A stretch of 64,000 nucleotides of DNA. Origin: Diphasiastrum complanatum. Lineage: Eukaryota > Streptophyta > Lycopodiopsida > Lycopodiales > Lycopodiaceae. Made by a program: the position numbers and the translations under genes. Numbering within the stretch: position 1 is the stretch's first letter; every line of letters starts with the position of its first letter. The stretch spans positions 30,700,557 through 30,764,556 of the forward strand of contig CM055096.1 in NCBI GenBank assembly GCA_029204225.1, given 5' to 3'. Below the pieces are notes generated by a model that made no database searches, had not been told where the DNA came from, and was given only the letters and a program-made list of their open reading frames with translations. Shown one piece after another: positions 29,651 to 41,644 of this stretch.

Positions 29651-31200
29651 GGCTTCAAAGTACAAAAGACAAAATAATTATGGTCACATAATGGTAGGAG
29701 GAATAAACAATGTTTTGAGTCATCCAAGGTCAAAACGAGGTGATCTTGAAAATTGTGAGCATCTTTGTCATGCACGTTGAAAAATGACAAAAAAAAAAAT
29801 CTCTCAACTTACGGATTAACATAAATACTTATTTTTTAGCTCAAATTACCAAAAACAAAGTGATTGATATATCATGAGAAGCCTTGTCTTACATTCATAT
29901 TGTTGGACCAATAAATGCATGTTTGGAAAGAAAAAAAAAAACTTATTGCAATGCTCAAACTCACCTAACGGTGACAACTCAATTTTAGTAAATCATCAAC
30001 GTAATTACCACTAGCATGGCTATGGCAGAGCTAAAAGGACACTTCATTTTTTTAAAAGTTCTCACAATAGCTTGTGGGTAGAGCTAAAAGGACACGATTT
30101 TTTGCAAAGTTCTCACAATAGCTTGTGGGCATTGTAGCTGATATGGTATGGGAGCAAAGCTAAAAATGTAAAACATTTGGCAACACCATAAAGTATAGGA
30201 AAAGCATCGCTCAAATGCTATAAATAAAAAAAATATGCCTATTTTTTTACAAAGTTTGAGAATTTCATACGTTTTATGGTGTTGCACTTTACACATTTGT
30301 AAAGTGCGTTTTTCTTTGTTTATTTATTATAAACACACCTTGCAAACTTGTAAAGTGCATTTACTCAACTCTATTTCTAGCAAGTTAGCTTATCACATTC
30401 CTACAAGTATAAAGGCATTTTTTGTAGGATGCTTTATGTATGGGTAATGGGTTCCTAATTAGAAAGATTAGTGGCAAGTTAGCTTATCACATTCCTACAA
30501 GTATAAAGACATTTTTCGTAGGATGCTTTATGTATGGGTGATGGGTTCCTCATTAGAAAGATTAGTGGGAAATCCAAAATGGAGGTCTGATTTATTAGGT
30601 CATAGTACATACTTTATAAAAGTTAGAGCACCTTAAATATTTTAGGGCATGGATTAGCTCTTCTAGAATCTGTTTTTGCAAAATTTAAGCCTCCTTATAA
30701 ATACACTATATAACCCCTAAGGAATCCGTCAGGACGTCAGGACCCAGGTTGCAAATGTACCACTCCAAATAAAATGACCGATAGCTTACAAAAGAAAGAA
30801 CCCTCAGAAAACCAATTCGTTCATCATCATTGAGGAGTGAGGGCATACACCGGGATACACCGGGGTCCGGGACGGAAGTGATGATGTTGCTCGAGAGTGG
30901 CTCATCAATCAGTAGCCGTTGCACCTATCATTTTCACGCAATTTTTATTATGAGTTTAAGTTATAATATTTGAAACCACTTTGCAGCAGCGGCTTTTGAT
31001 GTTGGTAGGCACGCTTAATGCAGGCAGGCATGCATGGTGCTAATGTAGCGAATAATATAGTAAGATCCAACTATGATTCATTCAGTCCACAAATGTTCAG
31101 GCCAATAGTACTATGTTGTAGCAACAATGTGGCAAATTGACCCACAGCTTGGACATCTCTCAGTTGCTAATATTCATCCTATTCATTTCAACACTCATGG
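29651..31200. other. AT-rich non-coding DNA with small tandem duplications
   Basis: No gene recognised. Contains a two-copy ~53-bp repeat at 30028-30130 (gagctaaaagga ... caatagcttgtggg) and a two-copy 94-bp repeat at 30380-30567. The minus-strand frame 30924-30706 has no known motif. Confidence 0.55.
30380..30567. repeat. Two-copy 94-bp tandem duplication
   Basis: Units 30380-30473 and 30474-30567 each begin gcaagttagcttatcac and end gaaagattagtg. They differ at only a few bases, so the duplication is fairly recent. Confidence 0.9.
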
Positions 31201-33153
31201 AATATTCAGTACCTCTTCTTTCTAGGGCTACTGAGTGTTTCACCTAAAATTGAACATCAAAGCGAAGTTTTGGCCAATTTTATGGTACTGGTCGTCCATC
31301 CAAACTGAACAGCACTGTTTGGCCGGCCGGTTGTGAAGGTTCGTGTGCTACGAAACATAAAATGATCATCTCTATCACGAGGTCGTAGAACTTTCCCCCA
31401 GACTCTGTGACGTCTTCCTCAATCTTCCACGTTGGTTTGGAAGAGCTCCTATTCCCTGGGTCTTTGATTGAGCTACGTGTGGAATCATGCCACTACTGCC
31501 TGCATTCAACGGCTGGTTTTGGTAATCTTCGAAATGACTGAATTATACTATATGGAACCTCCATCCACCTACCTTTCTCTCTCTAAGAATCTGCCATTCT
31601 CTCTTTGCATTGTGCATTCTCTAGCATTATGTCATGAATCCCTCTTTGGATTGTGCATTCTCTCTCTACTGTCTCACATAACAATATGTACTAAGGTCTT
31701 GACTTGGCCCTCGGGGCTCCCACCCTGAAGCAAAGGCCCTCCCTGCACATAATGCCTTGTGCTCAGGTGTCCTTTGTATTTTGGGACCACTTTCAAGAGC
31801 ATAATGTCCATCCAATTTTCTCTCCTAGGAATCTATCATTCTCTCTTTACGGAATGCATGTTCTCTCTCCTCTCTCAGGTGGAATGCATGTTCTCTCTCT
31901 ACGGAATGCACCTTCTCTCTCCTCTCTCCGGTGGAATGTGCATGTGCTATGTGGCACCAAGGTCCTCAAACGAGGCCTTCCACCATACGTCATGCATGTT
32001 TACTCATGGACCCATGTCTCCTTACGTCACCATCAAATTTCTTGGGGGTCGCCCGAGGCGGAAGGCCCTTCTCCAACGGAATGACCTCGGAGGGTGACCT
32101 TCTGCGATGTGAAAAAAAACATTTTTTTTTTCCTTTTAGTTTGCCATAATTGCATGCACCTTTTGCATCCCATAAAGTGCACGTAAAAATTTTTGGAAAA
32201 AAAAAGTGGAAAAATTATGTTCTGTGAGACATCTTCTTTTTTTATAAAAAAGCAGAAAATGATTTTACGATCATATAATTATGGATCTACTTAAAGTTGG
32301 CAACTTGGCATGTGCACTAATTTTTTTTCTCAAGATGGTATTTGATTAAGAATTTAAGTCCTTAGTCATTGTACAAGCGTGAACTATGTTTATCCCATGC
32401 AAGAAAAGTATACATTATAGTATGTGGTGACACATCCATAAGTTTAGTTTGAGGTACTAAAATTGTATGTGACAAATATTTTGAGAATCCTTGATGGTCT
32501 TCTATAACTCAAAATAGCTCAAAACTAACAACATTTATTCAACATGCAAGCAAATATAGCAACCTGCAAGCAATCTGAAAAATTCTCGAGACATGCATGC
32601 AACGTGCATGGACTAATACTTACACATGCAATAGTAAATTGCTAGCAAATGGTGAATTTGTTGACATGCAATGAATTAATCAGACTTATGTAGCAATTGG
32701 ATTTTCCCGGCTATGGTGGACAACGGAGAAGATAAAGAGAACGTGAGCAGAATATTACATAATACTTATAAAAGAACTCGTTACATGATCTAAAATGATG
32801 GTGGATGCTATATAAAGCATTCTAGCATAAAAAAACTATGATATTGCTCCTTCAATTTGGCCTGAATGGATCTTGAATACTTGCTGCCCACAAACTTTCA
32901 ACACAAAGAACATAGGGGTAACAAGATTACAATGAAAGAAGCAAGATCCAACACCCATCAATCTAGAAAAATAATTGGATAGCATAACACTAGCATAAAT
33001 GAGCAAGAAACTTCACCATACAAGAAATCAAAGACCTCTAGCATATGTGAGAAAGACCTCTCCACAGGAAGTACGCCCATTGGGAGGAGGAGGGTCTTTT
33101 TATTAGTTTAGAACAAATGATTTGTGATGTACATGGCTTCCAAGTGTAGGTGT
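31201..33153. other. Non-coding: CT-rich then AT-rich
   Basis: 31560-31930 is rich in tctctct/ggaatgcatgttctctct repeats, which create open frames without known motifs (31468-32149). 32100-32700 is AT-rich with gcatgcatg/gcaacgtgcatg clusters. The last part, up to 33153, is probably the distal half of the Copia-6 3' LTR, split by LARD-1; its outer edge was not found. Confidence 0.5.
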
Positions 33154-33158
33154 AGGTG

Positions 33159-34385
33159 TGTAGCGCAGGCATCCCAAAGGGAGCCGGGAACCACGACTTA
33201 GCTTCCCAGCCTTCAACTCTTGCCATCCGAACCCACTTGACATACAAGCAGCCAACTCGCCAACAACGATCAGACTTAACCAACTTGAAGTTCCGAGGAC
33301 CAACATTGAGATCCAACCTTGTGCCATGCCAGATCGGGGGTCCCGATGTGGGTGACTTCCCTCCAAGCAAGCCGCCCGACATACATCAAACTTAACCAAC
33401 TCGAAGCTTCGTTACAAACGAGTAACATCCATTCCAAGCAAGCGGTCTGACTTACATCAGACTTAACCAACTGAAAGCTTCGTCACGAGCGCTGGAAGCC
33501 AACCTGGCGCCACGCCAGACTGGACAGCCATAAACAGGTAACATCCACCCAAGCAAGCCATCCAACTCAGCCGACAGGTTAGAGCCTGTTCCCCAAGAGC
33601 TTAACCCATTCACGTTCATGCAAGGAACACTCAGAACTACAAGCCGCGACAAATATGGAAACAACCAGTTCCTGGACCAAATGGTCCCGACAGCATACCG
33701 CTGGCGCCACGGACCGAATGGTCCCGACGGCATACCGCTGGCGTCCCAGGATACGACCCTCAGCTATGTGCCAAGTTAAAAATTTGAAAGCGGCCTTACA
33801 ACTGGCGCTTTTACCGAACACTGAAACCCAGAAGGTAATCAGAGTCAGTTTGAGAAAAATCCCACTTTATTGATAAATCTGAGAAGGTTACATTTCAAGT
33901 GTGTGACCGACCCTAGTCTCCGGGACGCTAGCATGCCAAGGCGAGAGCCATGACAACATTCCAGCAAGGGAGGCTGAGACTTGGTTGGAGCTCGCCCTGA
34001 GTCGCAACCCGCACTCCCCTATAGTATTGGTGTGATTCGGCACCCCCCCTCATACCAAGCACTCTACCCAAGCTGGTAAAGCACGTTTTTCTTTCTCTAG
34101 GATTTTCTCTTTCTATAAAGTCATTTTCTCTCTCTAGATTTTATTGATCCCCAGGCTTCCTTTAATCATGCCTAGATCGTGTGAGGTGATTGCACATCGA
34201 TCTGAGCTCTCTGGACTTCGCTAGAACCGATCAAAGATTTTCAGCCATAGGAACTTGGCGCCGGCTGGATTCTGGTCGACGCCGGCGCCGTTGGCGCCGG
34301 GAGCAGCAGGGGCGCTGCTGGCGCCGGGGACATAGCTGGCGTCGATGGCGCCGGAAGTAAAGCTTGTAAAGGTAGCTTTACAACA
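33159..34385 (-). repeat. LARD-1 3' LTR (left)
   Basis: 1227 bp. Contains a two-unit ~36-bp repeat (atggtcccgac..cataccgctggcg, 33680-33750) and a GGCGCC-rich block at 34257-34355 near the element-sense start. Copies of this LTR are at 36976, 45438 and 47683. Confidence 0.95.
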
Positions 34386-36975
34386 TCCACCCCACCTTTA
34401 TAAAATCTGATGTCCTCATCAGATGTCAGATTAAAGTAAAGGTGTCTCCCAATTAAAATAACTATACATTTAAGCTACTTGGCACAGTACTCAATTTACT
34501 GGCCACTTTTTATTAACATTGAAGCTGGCACACCACAAGTCGGAGGCTCAGCTCTTTGTACTGAAAAATTACATAACTTGAAAATATATCTTTGTCTGGG
34601 AAAAGCGTAGATTTGATATCGCTTTCGTAAAACCCGAGAACCTTATTAACTGGTGACAGAGGCCTTTCTTTGAAATGTTCGCCCCTGTCGCTTCTGACTT
34701 TCGACTTTGGAACTCCTTTGAGTTCCTGATTTGTCCTTGATGCACTTTGTGTTGAGCTCCCTGAGCTCCAGGTTTGTTCAGTTCCGCACAGGTATCAAGG
34801 CTCCCTGAGCCGAAGGATTTATCGTTTGATTGCCCACTTTATGGTCCACTCCGTGCCTTGTTGCTTCTGCACCTTGATTTCTCTCCTTGTCCAAGCCTGA
34901 TCTTGATACTTTTCCATCTTGGCTCTTTAAGGTAGGCAAAGATTGAGTACTCCGCAATGCACCTCTCACTTAGCTTGAAGTAGCTCTTTGAATCAGCCCA
35001 AATGTAACCATTGACCTCGTGGAAAGCCAAAGGGTCGCACCAGTTTGATCCGCATCCGAACTATCTCTTCGCGTTTGTTTGAAGCACCATGTCCGTCGCG
35101 CAAAACTTGACTTTCACAATTCCATCACTGGTTAGTTGCCTCACAGTCAAAACAAGAAGTGTACATCGAGCTTGGCTTCAAGTAGCTCTCTTTGAATCAG
35201 AAACATGCACCCAGAGTTTGCACTAATCCGATCTCAACGCGAACTGTCCCTTAGCGTCTGTTCGAAATACCAAGTCTCTCATGCAAGACTCAACTTTCAC
35301 AGTTCCTTCATTGATCAGCTGCCTTACACGTAACACAAGCCAGCGTACTCATATGTTTCCTCATCATTGCTGGTCCAGAGAAAGCCTATAACAAACTTTC
35401 CTTTCCACAACAAAAGCTTGTCAACTTATTAGGTCCAAAGTTCTCCAGTCTCCTCGTGTGAGTATGGCTAGGTCACCTTGAATTTGCCCCCATTTTGATC
35501 AACTTTCATTCAAAATTTGCCCCAAGAGAGAGGTGTGTGTGATAGTTCCCCTCCACTTAATAAATCAGTTGATCGGACTTAGAGTAGAGTTCTTCGGACA
35601 AAAAGCCTTTCCAACACTTTGCTTCCCATCTGCTAGGATTATGGCTCGATCCAACTTGTTGCCAATCTCTGAAGAGGATCCTAGTCTTTTTCCCCTTTGA
35701 GAAAAAATCCAACTGATACTAGATATCACCCACGCTCAGTGAGTTTCAGTTCCGAAGGTGGCCGTCCCAAAATGAAGACCAACTGCTATAGAAGATCTCC
35801 CCTGAAATTGCCCTTTCCAACTTTTGACTTCCTGCTTGCGTCCAGTGGGCGTTGTCGCAAATGAAACTAACCCAAGAAACAGGCTAGCCATCCATCCTTT
35901 GCAAACATTGAGTCATTTCGTTGTCATTCACGTGCGAGTACTTGAACTGCAAATCCACCGCACAGATTCTGGATATCGCCCATGCTCAGTGAGTTTCAGT
36001 TCCGAAGGTGGCCGTCCCAAAATGAAGACCAACTACTCCATAAAAGATCTCCCCTGAAATGGCCCTTTCCAACTTTTGACTTCCTGCTTGCGTCTGGTGG
36101 GCGTTGTCGCAAATGAAACTAACCCAAGAAACAGGCTAGCCATCCATCCTTTGCAAACATTGAGTCGTTTCGTTGTCGTTCACGTGTGAGTACTTGAACT
36201 GCAAATCCGCCCCACAGATTCTGTAGTCCTCTTTGTTTGATGGTATCAGCCTTCAAAAGAAAAGGTTCCTTCTCAAGCCATCAGCTCCTTGTATCACAAG
36301 CAATCATGCAAACCAGGCAAAGCACGAGTGCTAAGACTCACCACGAATACGTACAAGTAAGACACTCAGGCAGATTTACTAACCAGTAACAAAGACAAGA
36401 TCCCCCTTTGAGATGGTCCTGCCAACGGACCTTTGCCTGGCCGCGCCCATACAAATCAATCACGGAATCAGCCGACATAGGACACCCCTCCAACTATCCG
36501 TGCTTTCACCATTAAGCAGCACATTGCCTCAGTCACGCCCCACCACTTTTTGGTCGATAGCCCTTATAGCTAAACGATCGGCAGCTATCCCGCACTGGCA
36601 GCTAACCACCCGTGCTTTACACCCGAATTCGAGCAGCATCTCTGTATCAATGGTTAACCCGTACAGTTCGAATATGTCGCCCCGCACCCCACAAGGTACA
36701 TACCGTGCTTTCACCTCCCTAGGCAGCACTTTGCCTCATCCGTCCTACGTGCAGACAGCGCCAGGCCCGAACCGCGAGAACTGACCGTGCTTACACCTCA
36801 AGGGCAGCACCTTGACTCATCAAGTCCCCCGTTCTGCCGACCACCCCGACCGTGGACGCACCCGTGCTTACACTGTGGGCAGCACCTTGCATAACAGTTG
36901 TCTTGATGAACCCCAAACCGTGGCCATTTCCGTGAGATCCGCATAGCTGACCGACCAGTCGGCTCTGATACCACA
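34386..36975 (-). other. LARD-1 internal region, non-coding
   Basis: The PPT (minus strand TAAAGGTGGGGTGGA) is at 34386-34400 and the PBS at 36962-36973. Between them no frame exceeds ~125 codons and none shows retroelement motifs. A 250-bp segment is tandemly duplicated at about 35722-36221 (both units contain gctcagtgagtttcagttcc). LARD-2 has only one unit, so the duplication is specific to this copy or lineage. Confidence 0.85.
36962..36973 (-). other. LARD-1 primer-binding site (tRNA-iMet)
   Basis: The minus strand reads TGGTATCAGAGC, two bases from the 5' LTR end at 36976. This is a perfect match to the initiator tRNA-Met primer type used by the copia elements here. Confidence 0.93.
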
Positions 36976-38220
36976 TGTAGCGCAGGCATCCCAAAGGGAG
37001 CCGGGAACCACGACTTAGCTTCCCAGCCTTCAACTCTTGCCATCCGAACCCACTTGACATACAGGCAGCCAACTCGCCAACAACGATCAGACTTAACCAA
37101 CTTGAAGTTCCGAGGACCAACATTGAGATCCAACTTGGCACCATGCCAGATCGGGGGTCCCGATGTGGGTGACTTCCCTCCAAGCAAGCCGCCCGACATA
37201 CATCAAACTTAACCAACTCGAAGCTTCGTTACAAACGAGTAACATCCATCCCAAGCAAGCGGTCTGACTTACATCAGACTTAACCAACTGAAAGCTTCGT
37301 CATGAGCGCTGGAAGCCAACCTAGCGCCACGCCAGACTGGACAGCCATAAACAGGTAACATCCACCCAAGCAAGCCATCCAACTCAGCCTACAGGTTAGA
37401 GCCCGTTCCCCAAGAGCTTAACCCATTCACGTTCATGCAAGGAACACTTAGAACCACAAGCCGCGACAGATATGGAAACAACCAGTTTCTGGACCAAATG
37501 GTCCCGACAGCATACCGCTGGCGCCACGGACCGAATGGTCCCGACGGCATACCGCTGGCGTCCCGGGATACGACCCTCAGCTATGTGCCAAGTTAAAAAT
37601 TTGAAAGCGGCCTTACAACTGGCGCTTTTACCGAACACTGAAACCCAGAAGGTAATCAGAGTCAGTTTGAGGAAAATTCCACTTTATTGATAAATCTGAG
37701 AAGGTTACATTTCAAGTGTGTGACCGACCCTAGTCTCCGGGGCGCTAGCATGCCAAGGCGAGAGCCATGACAACATTCCAGCAAGGGAGGCTGAGACTTG
37801 GTTGGAGCTCGCTCTGAGTCGCAACCCTCACTCCCCTATAGTATTGGTGTGATTCGGCACCCCCCCCCTCATACCAAGCACTCTACCCAAGCTGGTAAAG
37901 CACATTTTTCTCTCTCTAGGATTTTCTCTTTCTAGAAAGTCATTTTCTCTCTCTAGATTTTATTGATCCCCAGGCTTCCTTTAATCATGCCTAGATCGTG
38001 TGAGGTGATTGCACATCGATCTGAGCTCTCTGACTTCGCTAGAATCGATCAAAGATTTTCAGCCATAAGAACTTGGCGCCGGCTGGATTCTGGTCACAGT
38101 GGCGCCGGCAGCAGCGCCGGCGCCGTTGGCGTCAGGAGCAGCAGGGGCGCTGCTGGCGCCGGGGACATAGCTGGCGCCGATGGCGCCGGAAGTAAAGCTT
38201 GTAAAGGTAGCTTTACAACA
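36976..38220 (-). repeat. LARD-1 5' LTR (right)
   Basis: 1245 bp, partner of 33159-34385. It differs by a few substitutions and a slightly longer GGCGCC block (38078-38190). Confidence 0.95.
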
Positions 38221-38225
38221 AGGTG

Positions 38226-38605
38226 TCCCACATGCTAAGACTCAAGCTTACACGTTCTATGCTTGGATTTTCGTATTCTCTCTTCATGCAATGATTCTTG
38301 GCATGATTTGCCTTGGTCCACAAGTTTCCATGCTAGGAAATGTGCACCCCTCTTCAACATTAAAATTGATAAAGTTCCAACATATAGTTGGTAGCATGTG
38401 AAATTCCCCCTAGGCCCCCATTTAGAAACTTTTTTTTTTTTGGGCCTACGCAAGGTTATAACCTTTACAATAAACTATATTATAATGTTTTACAAACTTG
38501 GAAAGCCTATTTAAACTTGGAAAGAAAACAATGTTGCATGGCGCAAATTACTATTGTGTGGCGCCAAAATACATGGTGAAATTGACCCAAACTTAAACCA
38601 TAACG
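38226..38605 (-). repeat. Copia-6 3' LTR, proximal part
   Basis: Sequence between the Copia-6 PPT (minus strand TTAAGAGGGAGAC at ~38606-38618) and the LARD-1 insertion. By position it is the start of the Copia-6 3' LTR; its continuation should be left of 33154. The 5' LTR is not in the window, so the borders are inferred. Confidence 0.5.
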
Positions 38606-39372
38606 TCTCCCTCTTAAGTTTGGTCAATATTACATACTCCAAGCTTCTTCCTATGATGATGAAATAATTTTGCATGGAGTGCCTTTGTAAGAATATCCGC
38701 AACCATGTTACTTGAGTCAATGAAGATAGGGGAGATAATCTTCTTCTTGACTAGATCTCTCAAATGATGATACTTGATATGAATATGTTTGGTCCTCCCA
38801 TGAAATACAACACATTTTGAAAGTATAATAGCAAAAGTGTTGTCAATAAATAAAGAACTCGTGCCTTCATGCATTTGATGTAGATGTTCAAGCATGTAAT
38901 GCAGCCAAACTATATCATTAGAAACTCTTGATGCTGCAATGTATTCCGCCTCACAAGAGGATTGAGCAACAAAAGGTTGCTTCTTGCATATCCATGTTAT
39001 GGTTGCTCCTGAAAGTATACTACATCCTCCTATAATGCTTTTATAATCATCCATATTAGAAGCCCAACTGGCATCACTATATGAAGCAAGTAATAGACCA
39101 TCTTGCTTTGAGAAAACAAGTCCATAATCAGAAGTAGCTTTCAGATATTGTAAAACATATTTAGCATGCTTCCAATAAATAACACTAGAGTTAGTAGCAA
39201 ATTGACTTAGGGTATTAACTGCATATGAAATATCAGGCCGCATCCAAGTAGTGAGATACATTAAAGGCCAAATCAAGTTGTGATAAGAAATCTTGGACAT
39301 TTCTTCATGTTCCTCTTTAGTCTTTGCTCCATCTTCCTTGGATAATTTTACGGAATGTCTTTGCCTTTGCAC
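38606..39372 (-). pseudogene. Copia-6 RNase H
   Basis: Open frame 39372-38614 (252 codons): the end of RT (MYLTTWMRPDISYAVNTLSQ) and copia RNase H with YSDASWASNMDDYKSI, TWICKKQPFVAQSSCEAEY, NTFAIILSKCVVFHGRTKHI, HHLRDLVKKK and NMVADILTKALHAKLFHHH, ending just before the PPT. RNase H degrades the RNA strand during cDNA synthesis. Apart from an unusual N-terminal joining it looks intact. Confidence 0.92.
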
Positions 39373-40162
39373 TCCAACATATTGTAGTCCTTCAGCATTT
39401 TCAAAATATAATGTTGTTGATGAAGTGCAATAGTGCCTTTTACCCTGTCATGGTGAATTTGAATCGCTTCTTCATAAGTTGATGGAGCTTCCACAAAATA
39501 TCCAAATTCTCTTTGGAAGTGAACTGGCTCTCTTCTTTCTTTCCTTGGTTGTGATGTAGCAACTTCTTCATCTTCAAATTCTTCTTCTTCCTCACCTGCA
39601 TCAATGATTTCTTCAATGTTCAATAATTTCTTCTTCTTCTTCTTCATCAAGAAGAGGCTCATGCATAGTTGGAACAATAGGCTGTTCTTCTGGAGTAGTA
39701 TGAGTAACTTTAAAAACATCATATCCTTGTACATCTGCTACTTCCTTTTTCTGGAAAATAGGATCATCTATAAACTTTGATTTGTCAAAGAGTACATCTC
39801 TAGATAAATGAAATTTTTTTGTAGTTGGAATAAAAATTCTATAATAATTTGAGATAACATCATATCCAACTAGAATTCCTGGTATAAAAGTATTGTCTAG
39901 CTTATTGCATTTAGCTTTAGGAACAAATAAATATGCTAGATATCCAAAAAATTTAAAATACAATAACTTGGGCTTTTTCTCAGTCCAGCATTCATAAGGA
40001 GTTTTCTCCTTATCTAGAGATTGTAAAGAACGATTTTGCAAGTAATTGGCAGTATTAACTGCTTCCACCCAAAATTCAGCAGGTAATTTTGCATGAATCA
40101 TCATGCAGCGTGCTGCCTCAACAAGAGTTTGATTCTGTCGCTCTGCAACACCATTGTGTTTT
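39348..40162 (-). pseudogene. Copia-6 integrase C-terminal region fused to RT end
   Basis: Frame 40104-39613 reads the integrase end (HNGVAERQNQTLVEAARCM upstream, then LPAEFWVEAVNTANYLQNRS, FFGYLAYLFVPKAKCNKLD, HLSRDVLFDKSKF). Frame 39734-39348 reads the linker and early RT (YEEAIQ) and then jumps, without losing frame, to late RT (IALHQQHYILKMLKDYNMLE). About 200 residues including YVDD are absent, so the RT is inactive. The integrase is cut at 40162 by the Copia-7 LTR. Confidence 0.88.
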
Positions 40163-41577
40163 TGTTGGAAATTAAGCCCACAGTTTCCTCCTTGGTGAAT
40201 GACTAATTTCTATTTCATGATTCTTCCTGCATGTTTATTGATCATTGATCTAGGATCAAGTGAAACCAACTTTGGTTCTACGTCTGCTCATCTGATATCT
40301 GCAGGAATCACAAACTTAGATAGCCAATTTATTTGAAGAACGTCTGCAACGAGCTTCCGGCTGATCTCCAACAAAGGGTAACCAATCTTGTCATAATTTC
40401 AAAGTTCAGATGTCATGTTTAATAACTTGAAGTCATTGAAGACTTGGCCATCTTCAATGACTTCCACAAAACTTGCATTTAGAACAAGTCTGCAGAAATA
40501 TCCCATTACTTTTTCAACATTCTGCAGAAATACACTATCAAAAGCTTCGTCTTTTTTGCATTTTCCCAAAATGTGACACTTTCATAATTCAAAAGTTTAA
40601 CTATTTTTAACAACTTCGGCTTTTTCACATTTTTTTGAAAAATGTGAAGAGAGAGAGAATTCCCGACGATCATCTATTTTCATAAGTTAAACTGTTTTAA
40701 GGGCACCTTCGACTTTTTAAGAGCACCTTCGGCTTTTTCACAAAATCCCGAAGAGAGAAAAAATGTCGAAGGTCGTCTATTTTGAACGAGGAACGTTCCC
40801 AGTCACTTCACGTAAAATGCGAAGTGAGAAAATTTGCGACGTCCTCATCCACGTCAACATTCCCCACGAGTTGAAAGTATACACTATGTATAGTTGTCAC
40901 AAAAGCCATATACTTCCAAGTACAACGGCTTTCCTAATTAGGTGACAAGCATTGAATGTAATTAATACACGAATAAAGTCTATAAATAGATCATCCAAGC
41001 ACAGATTACGGGTTACTCCATCCATGAGACACATTATTTGAGCCTCCCAATTATGTCATCATTTTTTGTTGTAATTGCTATTTTGTATTGTGCTTCAATG
41101 TAATATAGCAACAGCTTGTCTTTATCTGTGTACAACATAGATGAATGCTTGTTGTGATTGAATGCACTTTCATTGTTGTTTGATCGCGCTTGTTTACTCA
41201 CTCTGATCAGAACATGGACGTCTACGACTCCTCAATTTATGATCAGACGATGGTTGTCTTTGACGTCTGAGGAACTCGCATTATCATATTGCTCTTCCAT
41301 TTATTTTAGAACTATAGTTCACGTAGAATCTGATTTCAGTAGTACCACATACAAATCATCTCTAATCTCTTTGGTGGACTGTACTCTTGTTTTGGAGTAT
41401 GAATTAATTTTTAAGATCCTGTTGAGCAATTAGAACACTGAAAGTTGTGACTACATTTAGCATAAGTTTTCTGTTAGACTATTTTTGCATTTAGCAGCTA
41501 ATGAGAACGGGAGAGCTGTTCCACAATATTTCTTCTCCCTTCTCCGTTCACGTTCTTCTATCTTCCTTGTCCCATCA
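40163..41577 (+). repeat. Copia-7 5' LTR
   Basis: About 1.41 kb from TGTTGG (40163, inside Copia-6 integrase) to CCATCA (41577), imperfect terminal inverted repeats, followed by a PBS. It holds a TATA-like tataaata at 40981-40988 and ttcggctttttcac / cccgaagaga motifs at 40600-40780. Part of it (about 40390-40530) recurs at 48054-48190. The left edge is inferred from the break in integrase and the inverted ends; no 3' LTR is present. Confidence 0.7.
40981..40988 (+). promoter_or_regulatory. TATA-like box in Copia-7 LTR
   Basis: tataaata within a short AT-rich stretch of the LTR, about 600 bp before its end. It is a candidate U3 promoter; only the motif and its position support it. Confidence 0.45.
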
Positions 41578-41580
41578 GAT

Positions 41581-41592
41581 TGGTATAAGAGC
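41581..41592 (+). other. Copia-7 primer-binding site (degenerate)
   Basis: Reads TGGTATAAGAGC, one mismatch from the initiator tRNA-Met complement, three bases after the inferred LTR end. Confidence 0.8.
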
Positions 41593-41644
41593 TTAGCTCA
41601 AATAAATTGAGAGATTAAGTTTGTTCTATTTGTATATTGTTATC

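Larger units (their letters stand above)
33159..38220 (-). mobile_element. LARD-1: complete non-coding LTR retrotransposon
   Basis: 5062-bp element with two ~1.23-1.25 kb LTRs (33159-34385; 36976-38220), both starting TGTAGCGCAGG and ending TTTACAACA. It has a perfect 5-bp target duplication AGGTG (33154-33158; 38221-38225), a tRNA-iMet PBS (36962-36973) and a purine tract at 34386-34400. The 2.6-kb interior has no gag or pol motif on either strand. These are the hallmarks of a LARD-type non-autonomous element that depends on proteins of another element, probably copia given its PBS (inference). LTRs are nearly identical, so insertion is young. Confidence 0.92.

Noticed and set aside
31468-32149. 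Cluster of plus-strand open frames in CT-rich DNA
   Set aside because: Overlapping frames, low-complexity tctctct composition and no known motif; likely chance frames.
33038-33873. Overlapping open frames within LARD LTRs and interior (also 36413-37690, 45294-46012, 47119-47906)
   Set aside because: The same frames recur wherever the LTR is copied, on both strands, with no conserved protein motif. They follow from the GC-richer LTR sequence rather than genes.
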